From NCBI GenBank assembly GCA_018712555.1, contig DVGT01000016.1:1-64000 (forward strand): DNA of 64,000 nucleotides. The letters run 5' to 3'. The number at the start of each line of letters is the position of its first letter. Within the stretch, counting starts at the first letter, position 1. Shown here piece after piece: positions 30,389 to 38,644 of the stretch. This DNA is from Faecimorpha stercoravium. GTDB taxonomy: Bacteria; Bacillota; Clostridia; Lachnospirales; Bianqueaceae. The translations under genes and the position numbers were made by a program. The notes below the pieces were generated by a model. The model had not been told where the DNA came from. It was given only the letters and a program-made list of their open reading frames with translations, and did no database searches.

Positions 30389-31746
30389 AACTCCTCAATT
30401 CCGATCAGGGTCTCTTCGGTTTCAAACTCATTGCCCATCAGACCATGATCCTCGTATTCTGCCTCTCCACACTGATTGTCGTATGGATCGTAGCGCACCT
30501 GGTATTTGGGCGGATCAAACTCCTGCTGAAATTCAGAGTTGATCACCGCACGGAATGGATCCAGGTTGCCAAAATAATGATTCCATTTTTGGATATTGCC
30601 TGCCCGATATGCGCTTCCGCCATAAGAACAATCCGCATACAACCATCCGTAAGGCGCAATATAAAACTGCGCCCAGTCATGCATTCCCATATCTAAGGGG
30701 CCTGCACACAAACCAGACTGCCACTTTGCCGGAATCCCTGCTGCTCTGCACAGCGTAATGAAAAGAAGTGCCTGTACTCCGCAATCCCCTTTTAGATTCT
30801 TGGCCGCGTATTCTGGAATATTTTCCAATGTGAAATACGCTCTCATAAAAGTATACTTCACTTTCGTAGTGACAAAATCATAGAACGCCCTGGCCTTTTT
30901 GAGTGGATTCTTCTCCTGCCCCACCAGTTCTTTCACAAGCTCCTGGATATAGGGCGTAAACATAATATGGGGTTCCTGCTCCTGCGTATTAAAATCCGGC
31001 TGAAGCGCTCGCACCCGCTCCTCATCTAGCGGTACATAGGGCATCCGGCTGACAAACTCGTATTCCGCTTCAAAAGCATGGTTTTCCGTAGGTGCCCCCT
31101 CGAAGTAAATCGTCCGGCTGGGCGAATCTTCCGGCGCAATATAAGTAGGTTCTGGGCTGACCCGAAGAATCTTCACTTCAGACATCTGCTGCGCCAAGGC
31201 CGGCGCCGGCAAATGCACTCGCAGCTTCTCGCCAGGACGGAAATACTCATCCTTTACACGCAGACTCGCGCGATACCGAATCCGGTAGGCGACTTCTCCC
31301 TGTTCCCGCATTTTCTTGCGTGTCGCCTCCAGAATCTCTTCTTCTTTTTGATCCGCTTCACGGCTCTCCTGATTCTTCCATTTTTTGCGAAGTTCCGGCT
31401 TTGTGGCAGTCAACGTACGAAAGAATCGACGATGGAAATATAACTTTCCATCCACATAATGCCAGTCTGCTGTCCCCTCATCCATATAAAATTGCAATTC
31501 TGACGGATCAAACTCTGTCAATTCTTCGCTCATGAGCTTCACCGCATCCTCCCAGGAATAGGTATATTCCCTTCTGAGAAGATGGATCATGTCCTTTTCA
31601 ATGAGAAGACGCTGCCGTATAGCCTCTGGCAGTTCCCGTTCCAAACGTTTATCAATCAGCCGCAATGCGCTATCCCAATCCCCATGATCCCGCATCATTC
31701 GGATATCATCTGGCAGACAAACCTTCAAATATTTCCAATCGTACAT
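30385..31746 (-). CDS. Cytoplasmic transglutaminase-like protein
   Basis: The 453-residue protein has no signal peptide or membrane helix. The C-terminal core shows the catalytic triad C322 (GDCGVQALLF), H356 (GMHDWAQFY) and D372 (YADCS), as in transglutaminase-like cysteine proteases. The N-terminal 250 residues include a charged helical stretch (120-150) and a beta-rich part, and are otherwise unfamiliar. It is between a prolyl peptidase and an ABC exporter, with 10-bp and 4-bp contacts, so a peptide-processing role is plausible but unproven. Confidence 0.8.
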   Translation of the reverse strand: MYDWKYLKVCLPDDIRMMRDHGDWDSALRLIDKRLERELPEAIRQRLLIEKDMIHLLRREYTYSWEDAVKLMSEELTEFDPSELQFYMDEGTADWHYVDGKLYFHRRFFRTLTATKPELRKKWKNQESREADQKEEEILEATRKKMREQGEVAYRIRYRASLRVKDEYFRPGEKLRVHLPAPALAQQMSEVKILRVSPEPTYIAPEDSPSRTIYFEGAPTENHAFEAEYEFVSRMPYVPLDEERVRALQPDFNTQEQEPHIMFTPYIQELVKELVGQEKNPLKKARAFYDFVTTKVKYTFMRAYFTLENIPEYAAKNLKGDCGVQALLFITLCRAAGIPAKWQSGLCAGPLDMGMHDWAQFYIAPYGWLYADCSYGGSAYRAGNIQKWNHYFGNLDPFRAVINSEFQQEFDPPKYQVRYDPYDNQCGEAEYEDHGLMGNEFETEETLIGIEEL

Positions 31747-31756
31747 ATTGCCCTCC

Positions 31757-33529
31757 TTACTGGCGAGTCTCCTTCTTCAACCACACCTTCTCTTCTTCAT
31801 TCAAATACGGTGACAAGGTGTCATATACGCGTTTATGATACTCTGCAATCCACTGTTTCTCTTCATCTGTCAAAAGGCTTTCATCGATGGCTTCCCAATC
31901 ATAGGGACACAGCGTGACCGTCTCAAATTCCAAGAAGGCTCCATCCACTGTTTTCTTCCATTCCTTCGTCAGAATCAGGTTTTCAATACGCACGCCAAAC
32001 TCATTCTCCGCATAGTATCCTGGCTCGTTGGACGTCAGCATTCCCGGCTTGAGCGCCACCGGAATCGGCCGTGTGCCGATATTCTGAGGTCCTTCATGTA
32101 CACTCAGCACATACCCCACTCCATGTCCGGTTCCATGACGGAAATCCATCCCCTCTTTCCACAGCGGTTCTCTGGCAAGAATATCCAAATAATGCCCTGT
32201 TGTTCCCTCCATGAAACGAGCGTGTCCCAGCGCCAGATGTCCTTTTAATACCAGCGTATAGGCCTTTTTCATCTTCTCTGTTATGGGACCCAGCACGATG
32301 GTTCGCGTAATATCGGTGGTTCCCTCCATGTACTGTCCGCCAGAATCCACTACGATCATTCCCTCCGGCTTCAGCTTGGCGCAGCTTCCTCTCTTCGCGC
32401 TATAATGCGCACTAGCTCCATTGGCATTATATCCCGCAATCGTGCCAAAACTCAAGTCAAGGCAACCGTCCTGCTCTTTTCTTCTGGCGTCCAGAAAATC
32501 CGCAGCGTCACATTCATCAATCGGATGCTCTCTATCCTGTACCGCTTCTTTGATCCATTTCAGGAATTTGACCATGGCCACGCCATCTTTCACATGGGCC
32601 TTCCGGATATTCCGACATTCCGTCTCATTCTTACAAGTCTTATACACCGTCGTGATATCCATCTCGGATTCAATCTGCCACTCCGCCGGGATAGAGGCTC
32701 CCAATAACATATTGATCCTGTCGGCATTCAACAACACCTTCCCTGCCTTCTGTTCTCCCAGAAAACCAGGCAGTGCCGCATACTCTTTCAACTGGATACC
32801 ATCCGCTTCCAAAGACTGCCGAATCCCTTCGCTAAACTTCTCCACGGGCGCAAACAACCAGGCATTCTCCCTGGAAACCAGCATATACGAGTAAAATACT
32901 GGCGTATGATCAATATCATTTCCACGCAGGTTTGTCAGCCAGGCAATATCGTCCAACGATGCCAACATAAAATACTGCGCATTTTTTTCCTTCATATGCT
33001 CGCGAACCCGCGCCAACTTCTCCTTTCGGCTCTCTCCCGTATAGGAGAGGCTAAGCGCAAAGACCGGATCGGTTGGCAATCCCGGCCGATCTGTCCAGAC
33101 TCTACCCGCCAGATCCTCCTGACACAGAAAGGTGACTCCCGGAAGGAGTTTTTGCAGCCGCTCTCCCATCTGCATGCTGATCATCCTGCCATCATACGCC
33201 ACATGCTCCCCTGCCTGAATATGCTCCTTCATCCAGTCATCCAAATTGGGAACGCCTGGAAGCCCCATCTTAAATACCGTAATTCCGCTGCCAGCCGTCT
33301 GCTGTTCTGCCTGTATATGATATCGGCCATCCACCCATAGGAATGCTTCTTCCTTGCCAACCAGCAATGTTCCCGCAGAGCCTGTAAACCCACTGAAATA
33401 GGCTCTGGCACGCCAATACTCCGCTACATACTCGCTCTGATGCGCATCCTGACTCGGAATTAAATAATAGTCTGCACCCACTGCCGCCATCTGCTGCCGC
33501 AGAGCGGTAAGCTTCTCTACCGTATCCAT
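31757..33529 (-). CDS. Xaa-Pro aminopeptidase (M24B)
   Basis: The enzyme removes N-terminal residues preceding proline. The 590-residue product has two N-terminal creatinase-like domains and a C-terminal pita-bread domain. Metal ligands are visible in DSGGQYMEGTTDITRT (two Asp), in GTGHGVGYVLSVHEGP (His) and in NEPGYY and FETVTL (two Glu). It is the long three-domain form rather than the roughly 360-residue type. It starts 12 bp after the DUF1385 gene. Confidence 0.93.
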   Translation of the reverse strand: MDTVEKLTALRQQMAAVGADYYLIPSQDAHQSEYVAEYWRARAYFSGFTGSAGTLLVGKEEAFLWVDGRYHIQAEQQTAGSGITVFKMGLPGVPNLDDWMKEHIQAGEHVAYDGRMISMQMGERLQKLLPGVTFLCQEDLAGRVWTDRPGLPTDPVFALSLSYTGESRKEKLARVREHMKEKNAQYFMLASLDDIAWLTNLRGNDIDHTPVFYSYMLVSRENAWLFAPVEKFSEGIRQSLEADGIQLKEYAALPGFLGEQKAGKVLLNADRINMLLGASIPAEWQIESEMDITTVYKTCKNETECRNIRKAHVKDGVAMVKFLKWIKEAVQDREHPIDECDAADFLDARRKEQDGCLDLSFGTIAGYNANGASAHYSAKRGSCAKLKPEGMIVVDSGGQYMEGTTDITRTIVLGPITEKMKKAYTLVLKGHLALGHARFMEGTTGHYLDILAREPLWKEGMDFRHGTGHGVGYVLSVHEGPQNIGTRPIPVALKPGMLTSNEPGYYAENEFGVRIENLILTKEWKKTVDGAFLEFETVTLCPYDWEAIDESLLTDEEKQWIAEYHKRVYDTLSPYLNEEEKVWLKKETRQ

Positions 33530-33541
33530 ACTTGTCTCCTC

Positions 33542-34354
33542 CTATCCGATCAAACGGTCAAGCCAAGATCGTTCTCTCGCGTTTTCCATATATTTTTGCT
33601 TTTCCTCTTCTGCTAACGTCCCTTTTTCTGCTGCCAGAAGAAGGTTCAGCGCCTTGCGCGCCGCTTCCAGTTGTCCCTTATGCGGCTCCTGTGTCATAAT
33701 CTTACGCTGCAGGGCATCTCCCGCTAAATTCAGCGTTGATTTCACCACGGGACATTTTTCCGTCGGCATCTGAAAAGCCTCATAGGCGATTCCCATGGTC
33801 AGAAGCTGCTGGAATAAACCATGCCCCAAAGGCAGCAAACCTATCGTCATCCCCGCCGCTGTCACATAGACCACATAATTGGTTCCACAGCGTCTTGAGA
33901 TCCGGGACGCACGTTCCGCTTCTTCTTCCGTAATCTCCTCCTGTTTCAGGGTATACGCATTGATGACTTTATGCTCTGCTCCATGAAAAAGGCGCACATC
34001 ATTTCCCAGTCCAAAGATCTTATAGAGCATCACGGCAGTAAATCCATATTGGGCGAAAACCATTCCATATCCCAGTTTCCGTCTCTTAGAATGCTTAGGA
34101 CACAGCGTAAGCCGTTCTCCTACAATTCCCACCACAGACATCGCCAGTGCGACCTTCATGCCCGTATTGCGCCACAGACTGTAAAGTCCCCGCAGCAACG
34201 GTGTGTTTTTCATCGATTCTCCTGCCCCCGTAATAGATTGCGTCCGCAAGCTATACGTATACTCTCCTGATTTGCGTTGGTACTTCACAGTCACTGCATA
34301 TTTCTCTCCGTACAGCGTCATGCCATCCTTACGAGAACTTCCTGATATCCTCAT
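33542..34354 (-). CDS. DUF1385 family membrane protein
   Basis: The 270-residue protein carries the DUF1385 core motifs LFHGAEHKVINAYT and RRCGTNYVVYVT, with several hydrophobic segments around 70-120 and 160-200. Typical members begin with a GGQAVMEGVMMR-like stretch. Here the N-terminus differs (MRISGSSRKDGMTLYGE), so the start or the family branch is uncertain. Function is unknown across the family. Confidence 0.75.
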   Translation of the reverse strand: MRISGSSRKDGMTLYGEKYAVTVKYQRKSGEYTYSLRTQSITGAGESMKNTPLLRGLYSLWRNTGMKVALAMSVVGIVGERLTLCPKHSKRRKLGYGMVFAQYGFTAVMLYKIFGLGNDVRLFHGAEHKVINAYTLKQEEITEEEAERASRISRRCGTNYVVYVTAAGMTIGLLPLGHGLFQQLLTMGIAYEAFQMPTEKCPVVKSTLNLAGDALQRKIMTQEPHKGQLEAARKALNLLLAAEKGTLAEEEKQKYMENARERSWLDRLIG

Positions 34355-34375
34355 CCTGACTCCTTTCTACTTCTA

Positions 34376-35329
34376 TTATCTGAGTTCCGGCACCACCGTG
34401 GGCGGAACCTCTCCACGCAGACACGCAACAATATTGTCCGCTGCCAGCATGGCCATCTTATCCCGCACTTCCTGTGTCGCCGTACCGATATGAGGCACAT
34501 GCACTACATTATCTAATTTTAACAGCGGATTATCAGCCGGCGTAGGCTCTTCTTCAAAAACATCCAACCCCGCAGCATAAATGCGTCGCGCTGCCAATGC
34601 CTGTGTAAGCGCTGCCTCATCCACCACTGGGCCACGCGCCACATTCACTAAAATTCCCGTGGGTTTCATGAGGTTGATTTCTGCTTCTCCCACCATACCT
34701 CTCGTCTCTTCTGTCAAGGGCGTGACAATAACAACAAAATCAGCCTGTTTCATGAGTTCCTCTTTTGAAACATAGACCGCGCCGTACTTTTGTTCAGCCT
34801 CTGCATTCGTGTGCCGGTTATGATAAATTACTTTCATGCCCATTCCCAACACGGCCCTGCGAGCAATCGCCTGTCCAATACGTCCCATTCCCAGGATCCC
34901 CAGTGTCTTGCCGCTCACTTCAAGGCCAAAGAATGCCTTGCCCTCGGAACCATTCCAGCGGCCTTCCCGCATGTACCGATCCCACTCGCACACACGCCTG
35001 GCCGCTGCAATCATAAGCGCAATCGCAAGATCTGCCACGGAATCGTTCAAAACCCCAGGGGTATGCGCTCCCAATACGCCATGAGCCCGCATCGCCTCAA
35101 TATCGAAATTATTATATCCTACAGAAGCCAATGCCACCATTTTCAGCTTTGGCGCCGCCGCAAGCAGCTCTTCGTCTACCCGCAGGCTGCCGTTTCCATG
35201 AATAGCATCCGCATCCGATACCACAGATAGCAGCGTTTTACGATCGAAAACTTCCTGAATCTCCGCCTGCTGACGCAGCCTCTCTTTGACTTCTTCTGAT
35301 ACCTCATGCGTAATGATGACTTTATGCAT
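34376..35329 (-). CDS. D-2-hydroxyacid dehydrogenase (glyoxylate/hydroxypyruvate reductase type)
   Basis: This NAD(P)-dependent dehydrogenase has 317 residues. The Rossmann motif is LGILGMGRIGQAIARR. The catalytic Arg is in NVARGPVVDE, Glu in DVFEEEP and His in VPHIGTAT. An Arg-rich region after the Rossmann motif (NRHTNAEAE) suggests NADPH use; this is inference. It lies between rmuC and the DUF1385 gene. Confidence 0.9.
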   Translation of the reverse strand: MHKVIITHEVSEEVKERLRQQAEIQEVFDRKTLLSVVSDADAIHGNGSLRVDEELLAAAPKLKMVALASVGYNNFDIEAMRAHGVLGAHTPGVLNDSVADLAIALMIAAARRVCEWDRYMREGRWNGSEGKAFFGLEVSGKTLGILGMGRIGQAIARRAVLGMGMKVIYHNRHTNAEAEQKYGAVYVSKEELMKQADFVVIVTPLTEETRGMVGEAEINLMKPTGILVNVARGPVVDEAALTQALAARRIYAAGLDVFEEEPTPADNPLLKLDNVVHVPHIGTATQEVRDKMAMLAADNIVACLRGEVPPTVVPELR

Positions 35330-35387
35330 TCCGTTACCCCCTTATATTTATATTCGTTTCACTTTAACTATTCTGACACACTCCGCC

Positions 35388-36653
35388 TCACTTGTCAAGT
35401 CCGTCTTCCGCCTGCATTTCCTCTCCCGGCAATTCCAGCGCACTAACTCTTTCCAGCCGCTTTTGAATCATATCGGATCGCTTTTTCATGTCTTCTGTGG
35501 ATCGTACTGCCAGATCCAGATTGCGCTGTGTCCTGTCAATCAATTCTCCGAACTTGCTATATTGTCCCCGGATATTCTGCAGCACTTTCAGCACCTCTTT
35601 TGTATTGCGGCTCACTGTCAAGAACTTGAATCCAATCGCCAGACTGTTGAGCAATGCGCTGATGGTTGTCGGCCCGGAAATCACGACTTTGTATACCTGC
35701 TGACAATATTCCACCAGCCCTGGAATCCGAAGCACTTCTGAATACAGGCCTTCTGCGGGAAGAAACATGATCGCGAAATCCGTCGTAACCGGCGGATCAA
35801 TATACTTTCCAATCTCCCGCGCCTCTGCCTTAATCCGTCCCTCCAACTCTTTCACGGCTGTATCCATCGCCTTACGGTCCGCCTGAACAGCCGCCTCCTG
35901 AATCTTATCATACAAATCCGCCGGAAACTTGCTGTCGATGGGCAAATAGATAAAACGCTCTCCCTCTGTTTTATCCGGAATTTTCAATGCAAATTCAACC
36001 CGTTGTCCACTGTTTTTCTTGATCTCCACATTCTTATCATATAATGACTCCGGAAAAAGATTGGAAAGAATCTGTTCCAGTTGCATCTCGCCCCAGGTTC
36101 CCCTGGTCTTCACATTCGACAGGGTACGATTCAAATTCTCCACGCCATTGGTCAGGGTTTGCAGCTCTCCGACTGTCTTATAAAGCTGTCCCAACTGCGT
36201 TCCGATTTTCTCGAAACTGGAATCCAGGCGTTCATTCAAAGACTTATCCAGCTTCTCTCGAATCTCTCCATGAATTTGCTTGAGTTTCTCATCATTGACC
36301 TTTGTCATCGTTTGAATCGAGGACACCAACTCCCGAAGAATCTTTTCCTGCGCCTCGTGATTTTGTTCCAAAAGCGCTTTTTCCAACTCCCTCAGAATCT
36401 GCGTCTGCGTATTCATACGCCCCTCCAGATTCTGTTCCAACTGATTTTGAAACATCGAGAACTTCTTATCATTTTCAATCCGCAGGCTCTGCAGTGATTG
36501 CTCCGTCGCCTGTGACTGGCGCATTTGCTGCTCCTGCAAATCCTTGGCGAGAGACAACCGCAGCTTCTGCAGGCCCGATTCATCCCGCCGAAACACTAAA
36601 ATCAAAAGTAGTATAACAGATAACGCCGCTATACCTAAAATCACCCATTCCAT
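35388..36653 (-). CDS. rmuC: DNA recombination protein RmuC
   Basis: RmuC limits inversions at short inverted repeats and has a predicted nuclease-like core. The 421-residue product has one N-terminal membrane anchor (VILGIAALSVILLLILVF), a long coiled coil at about 30-150, and the conserved core with RGTWGEMQLEQIL, PIDSKFPADLY, and YIDPPVTTDFAIMFLPAE. It leads the operon; a LexA-like box overlaps its promoter. Confidence 0.93.
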   Translation of the reverse strand: MEWVILGIAALSVILLLILVFRRDESGLQKLRLSLAKDLQEQQMRQSQATEQSLQSLRIENDKKFSMFQNQLEQNLEGRMNTQTQILRELEKALLEQNHEAQEKILRELVSSIQTMTKVNDEKLKQIHGEIREKLDKSLNERLDSSFEKIGTQLGQLYKTVGELQTLTNGVENLNRTLSNVKTRGTWGEMQLEQILSNLFPESLYDKNVEIKKNSGQRVEFALKIPDKTEGERFIYLPIDSKFPADLYDKIQEAAVQADRKAMDTAVKELEGRIKAEAREIGKYIDPPVTTDFAIMFLPAEGLYSEVLRIPGLVEYCQQVYKVVISGPTTISALLNSLAIGFKFLTVSRNTKEVLKVLQNIRGQYSKFGELIDRTQRNLDLAVRSTEDMKKRSDMIQKRLERVSALELPGEEMQAEDGLDK

Positions 36654-36685
36654 CTCGCATCTTTTCCCCCTTTCATCTACTGTAT

Positions 36686-36714
36686 AGAATACATGTTCGC
36701 CTTTTATTTGTCAA
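36686..36714 (-). promoter_or_regulatory. rmuC operon promoter overlapped by a LexA-like box
   Basis: TTGACA and TATTCT are separated by 17 bp on the minus strand. Within it, 36686-36699 reads AGAAT-ACAT-GTTCG on plus, sharing GAAT-N4-GTTCG with the DUF1848 site. Confidence 0.65.
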
Positions 36715-36776
36715 GAGTCAACATACCCTCTCAAAAAGAGTTATTTCTACAAGATCCGTCCCCGGCGTATTCCATC

Positions 36777-36805
36777 TTTACAATTCGTATTTTTTGTGGT
36801 ATCAT
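36777..36805 (+). promoter_or_regulatory. Promoter of the nuclease-like gene
   Basis: TTTACA and TATCAT are separated by 17 bp, with 25 bp between the -10 and the start codon. Confidence 0.75.
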
Positions 36806-36830
36806 AAGCTATACGAAAGGGGGCGATTCT

Positions 36831-37613
36831 ATGGCCAAACTCTCATCTCACATTGCACATATCATTTCTTCGTTCTATCATACGCTGCTCAAACTTCACG
36901 CCATCCCCGACTTCTGTCTCTCCCGCAAGAAGAATAAAAAGACGAGGAAGGTGTATTTATACATGCAGGAGTCTACTCGTAATGGCCGAAAGCAGACGAA
37001 AATCAAGGCCTCCAAAGAAGCGCACTATCTTGAGTTGTACTCAGAGCGCCAAAAACTGAAGGCACGCCTAAAAGAGCTCAAAGCGCAATATAAAAAGCTA
37101 TCCTTCAAGGATCGCCGCGATGTCCGCTACGCCCTTGCCTGTTTTCAGCATGCACTGGAGGCTGGCGTCGGAAAAATTGTTGAGAAAAATACGTATCTCG
37201 ATGGCACGACTCGCGACTCCAAGAGCGAGATCATCCTTTCCCTCCTATTTGATCTGCTAGGCATAAAATATACGCATAATTATTCCATTTATGCACAAGG
37301 ACATTCTTATATGGTTGATTTCTATTTTCCAGACTCACAGGATTTTCATGAGCACATGGGCATGCTGGATAACGAACAGTACGCCCAAAATCAGAAACGC
37401 AAGCTAGAAGACTACGCCGCAGAGGGGATTCAGGAAAAGAAGAATCTTCTCATCACGAAAGAGCATTTCACGACGGATTCTCATGATCCCGAAAAGAAAC
37501 GCGCCTGCATCGACCTGCGCGAGATTGTGCTGCAACTCATCTCCTTTGGGAAGATCGCGCCACAGAAGGCGTTCCGCCTCCTCTTTCCTGACAAACCCCT
37601 TCCAAAAATTTAA
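36831..37613 (+). CDS. Small basic PD-(D/E)XK-like nuclease
   Basis: The 260-residue protein starts at 36831 behind GAAAGGGGGCG. The first 110 residues are strongly basic (RKKNKKTRK, RQKLKARLKELKAQYKK). The second half shows the pattern of a PD-(D/E)XK nuclease: E133 in DSKSEIIL, D163 in YMVDFYF, then HEHMGMLDNEQYAQ (E174, H175), NQKRKLEDY, and a strand LLITKEH. The usual EXK lysine is not obvious. It is a single plus-strand gene between divergent rmuC and the repeat array directly downstream. Function is not established. Confidence 0.7.
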   Translation: MAKLSSHIAHIISSFYHTLLKLHAIPDFCLSRKKNKKTRKVYLYMQESTRNGRKQTKIKASKEAHYLELYSERQKLKARLKELKAQYKKLSFKDRRDVRYALACFQHALEAGVGKIVEKNTYLDGTTRDSKSEIILSLLFDLLGIKYTHNYSIYAQGHSYMVDFYFPDSQDFHEHMGMLDNEQYAQNQKRKLEDYAAEGIQEKKNLLITKEHFTTDSHDPEKKRACIDLREIVLQLISFGKIAPQKAFRLLFPDKPLPKI

Positions 37614-37640
37614 AAAGGCGCCACGTTGGACGCCTTCTTG
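37612..37640 (+). terminator. Terminator of the nuclease-like gene
   Basis: AAGGCG pairs with CGCCTT and is followed by CTTG. The stem is short and the T-run is weak. Confidence 0.5.
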
Positions 37641-37664
37641 TCATGCCTGAAAATGAGGTATTTT

Positions 37665-38574
37665 GCGTACAAATCTTCTATTTTGTACGTAGATAGGAAA
37701 ATGGCGTCTTTTAGTTGCGTATAAAATGTGATGTGGAGGACGGAGATGCCCTCCACTTTATACGCTAAAATGAGATTGTCGGCAGACGAATCTTCAAACT
37801 GCGTATAAAACGTGATGTGGGGGACGGAGATGCCCTTCACTTTATACGCTAAAATGAGATTCTGCGGAATGCCTTTTTGAGGATCTGCGTATAATCAGTT
37901 GCAAAAGGAATGGATTTATACGCAGTCCTGCGATTCTAAAGCGCATCTCCACAGGATTGCGTATAAAATGTGATGTGGGGACGGAGACGTCCTCCACTTT
38001 ATACGCTAAAATGGGATTCTGCGGAATGCCTTTTTGAGGATCTGCGTATAATCAGTTGCAAAAGGAATAGAATTATACGCAGTCCTGCAATTCTAAAGCG
38101 CATCTCCACAGGATTGCGTATAAAACGTGATGTGGGGGACGGAGATGCCCTTCACTTTATACGCAAAGATGAGATTCTGCGGAGCCTTTTCGTGAACCTG
38201 CGTACAATCAGTTCTAAAAAGAACGAAATTATACGTAACCTCGCGATTCTGCGAAGTACCCCTTCAGATCTGCGTACAATTCAGTTTCAATAAGAACTAA
38301 TTCTCTCAAATTTATACTCATCCTTGCGATTCTAAAGCATACTTCTGCAGATCTGCGTATAAATCCATTCCAAAAAGAACTAATATCTTCAAATTTATAC
38401 GCATTCATGAGATCGACGGCTAGCAAATCCCCAGAACGTGTATAGCTCTGTAATATTTTTCCATTTTCAGCGTTACAAAAATAGAAACTCCCTAATTTAT
38501 ACGCAGATATGAGATCTGCAACGACAAAATCCTCGAAGTGCGTATAGATCGAAGCTTCTCCACAAATTATACGC
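37665..38574. repeat. Array of alternating GCGTATAA / TTATACGC nonamers
   Basis: Twelve units bounded by GCGTATAA on the left and TTATACGC on the right start at 37665, 37717, 37801, 37887, 37959, 38044, 38116, 38200, 38272, 38355, 38438 and 38540. Unit lengths cluster at 35-37 and 48-49 bp, with outliers of 26 and 67. From the second unit on, the gaps are all 35-37 bp. Many gaps contain ATGAGAT. In the middle a two-unit composite of about 157 bp recurs. The right end is more diverged. The 1030-bp gap between the nuclease gene and thrS holds this array and two terminators, and no gene I can support. Confidence 0.85.
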
Positions 38575-38608
38575 ATACGTGGGATTGCATATTTTCTTTA
38601 TATATTTT

Positions 38609-38634
38609 AGGGGACGCCGCTTTCGACGTCCCCT
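38609..38634 (-). terminator. thrS terminator
   Basis: GGGGACG(T/C)C pairs across a short loop just after the thrS stop codon. The following sequence on minus is TAAAATAT, a weak T-run. Confidence 0.6.
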
Positions 38635-38644
38635 TTGCTGATAC

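Noticed and set aside
37665..38574. CRISPR array
   Set aside because: The repeated motif is only about 9 bp and alternates in orientation; the stretches between are similar to each other, and no cas gene is present.
37610..38576. Minus-strand frames in the array that translate to repeated peptides such as ITFYTQFED and LILAYK
   Set aside because: The similarity follows from the DNA repeat. There is no ribosome-binding site, the composite period of about 157 bp is not a multiple of three, and the frames are interrupted.
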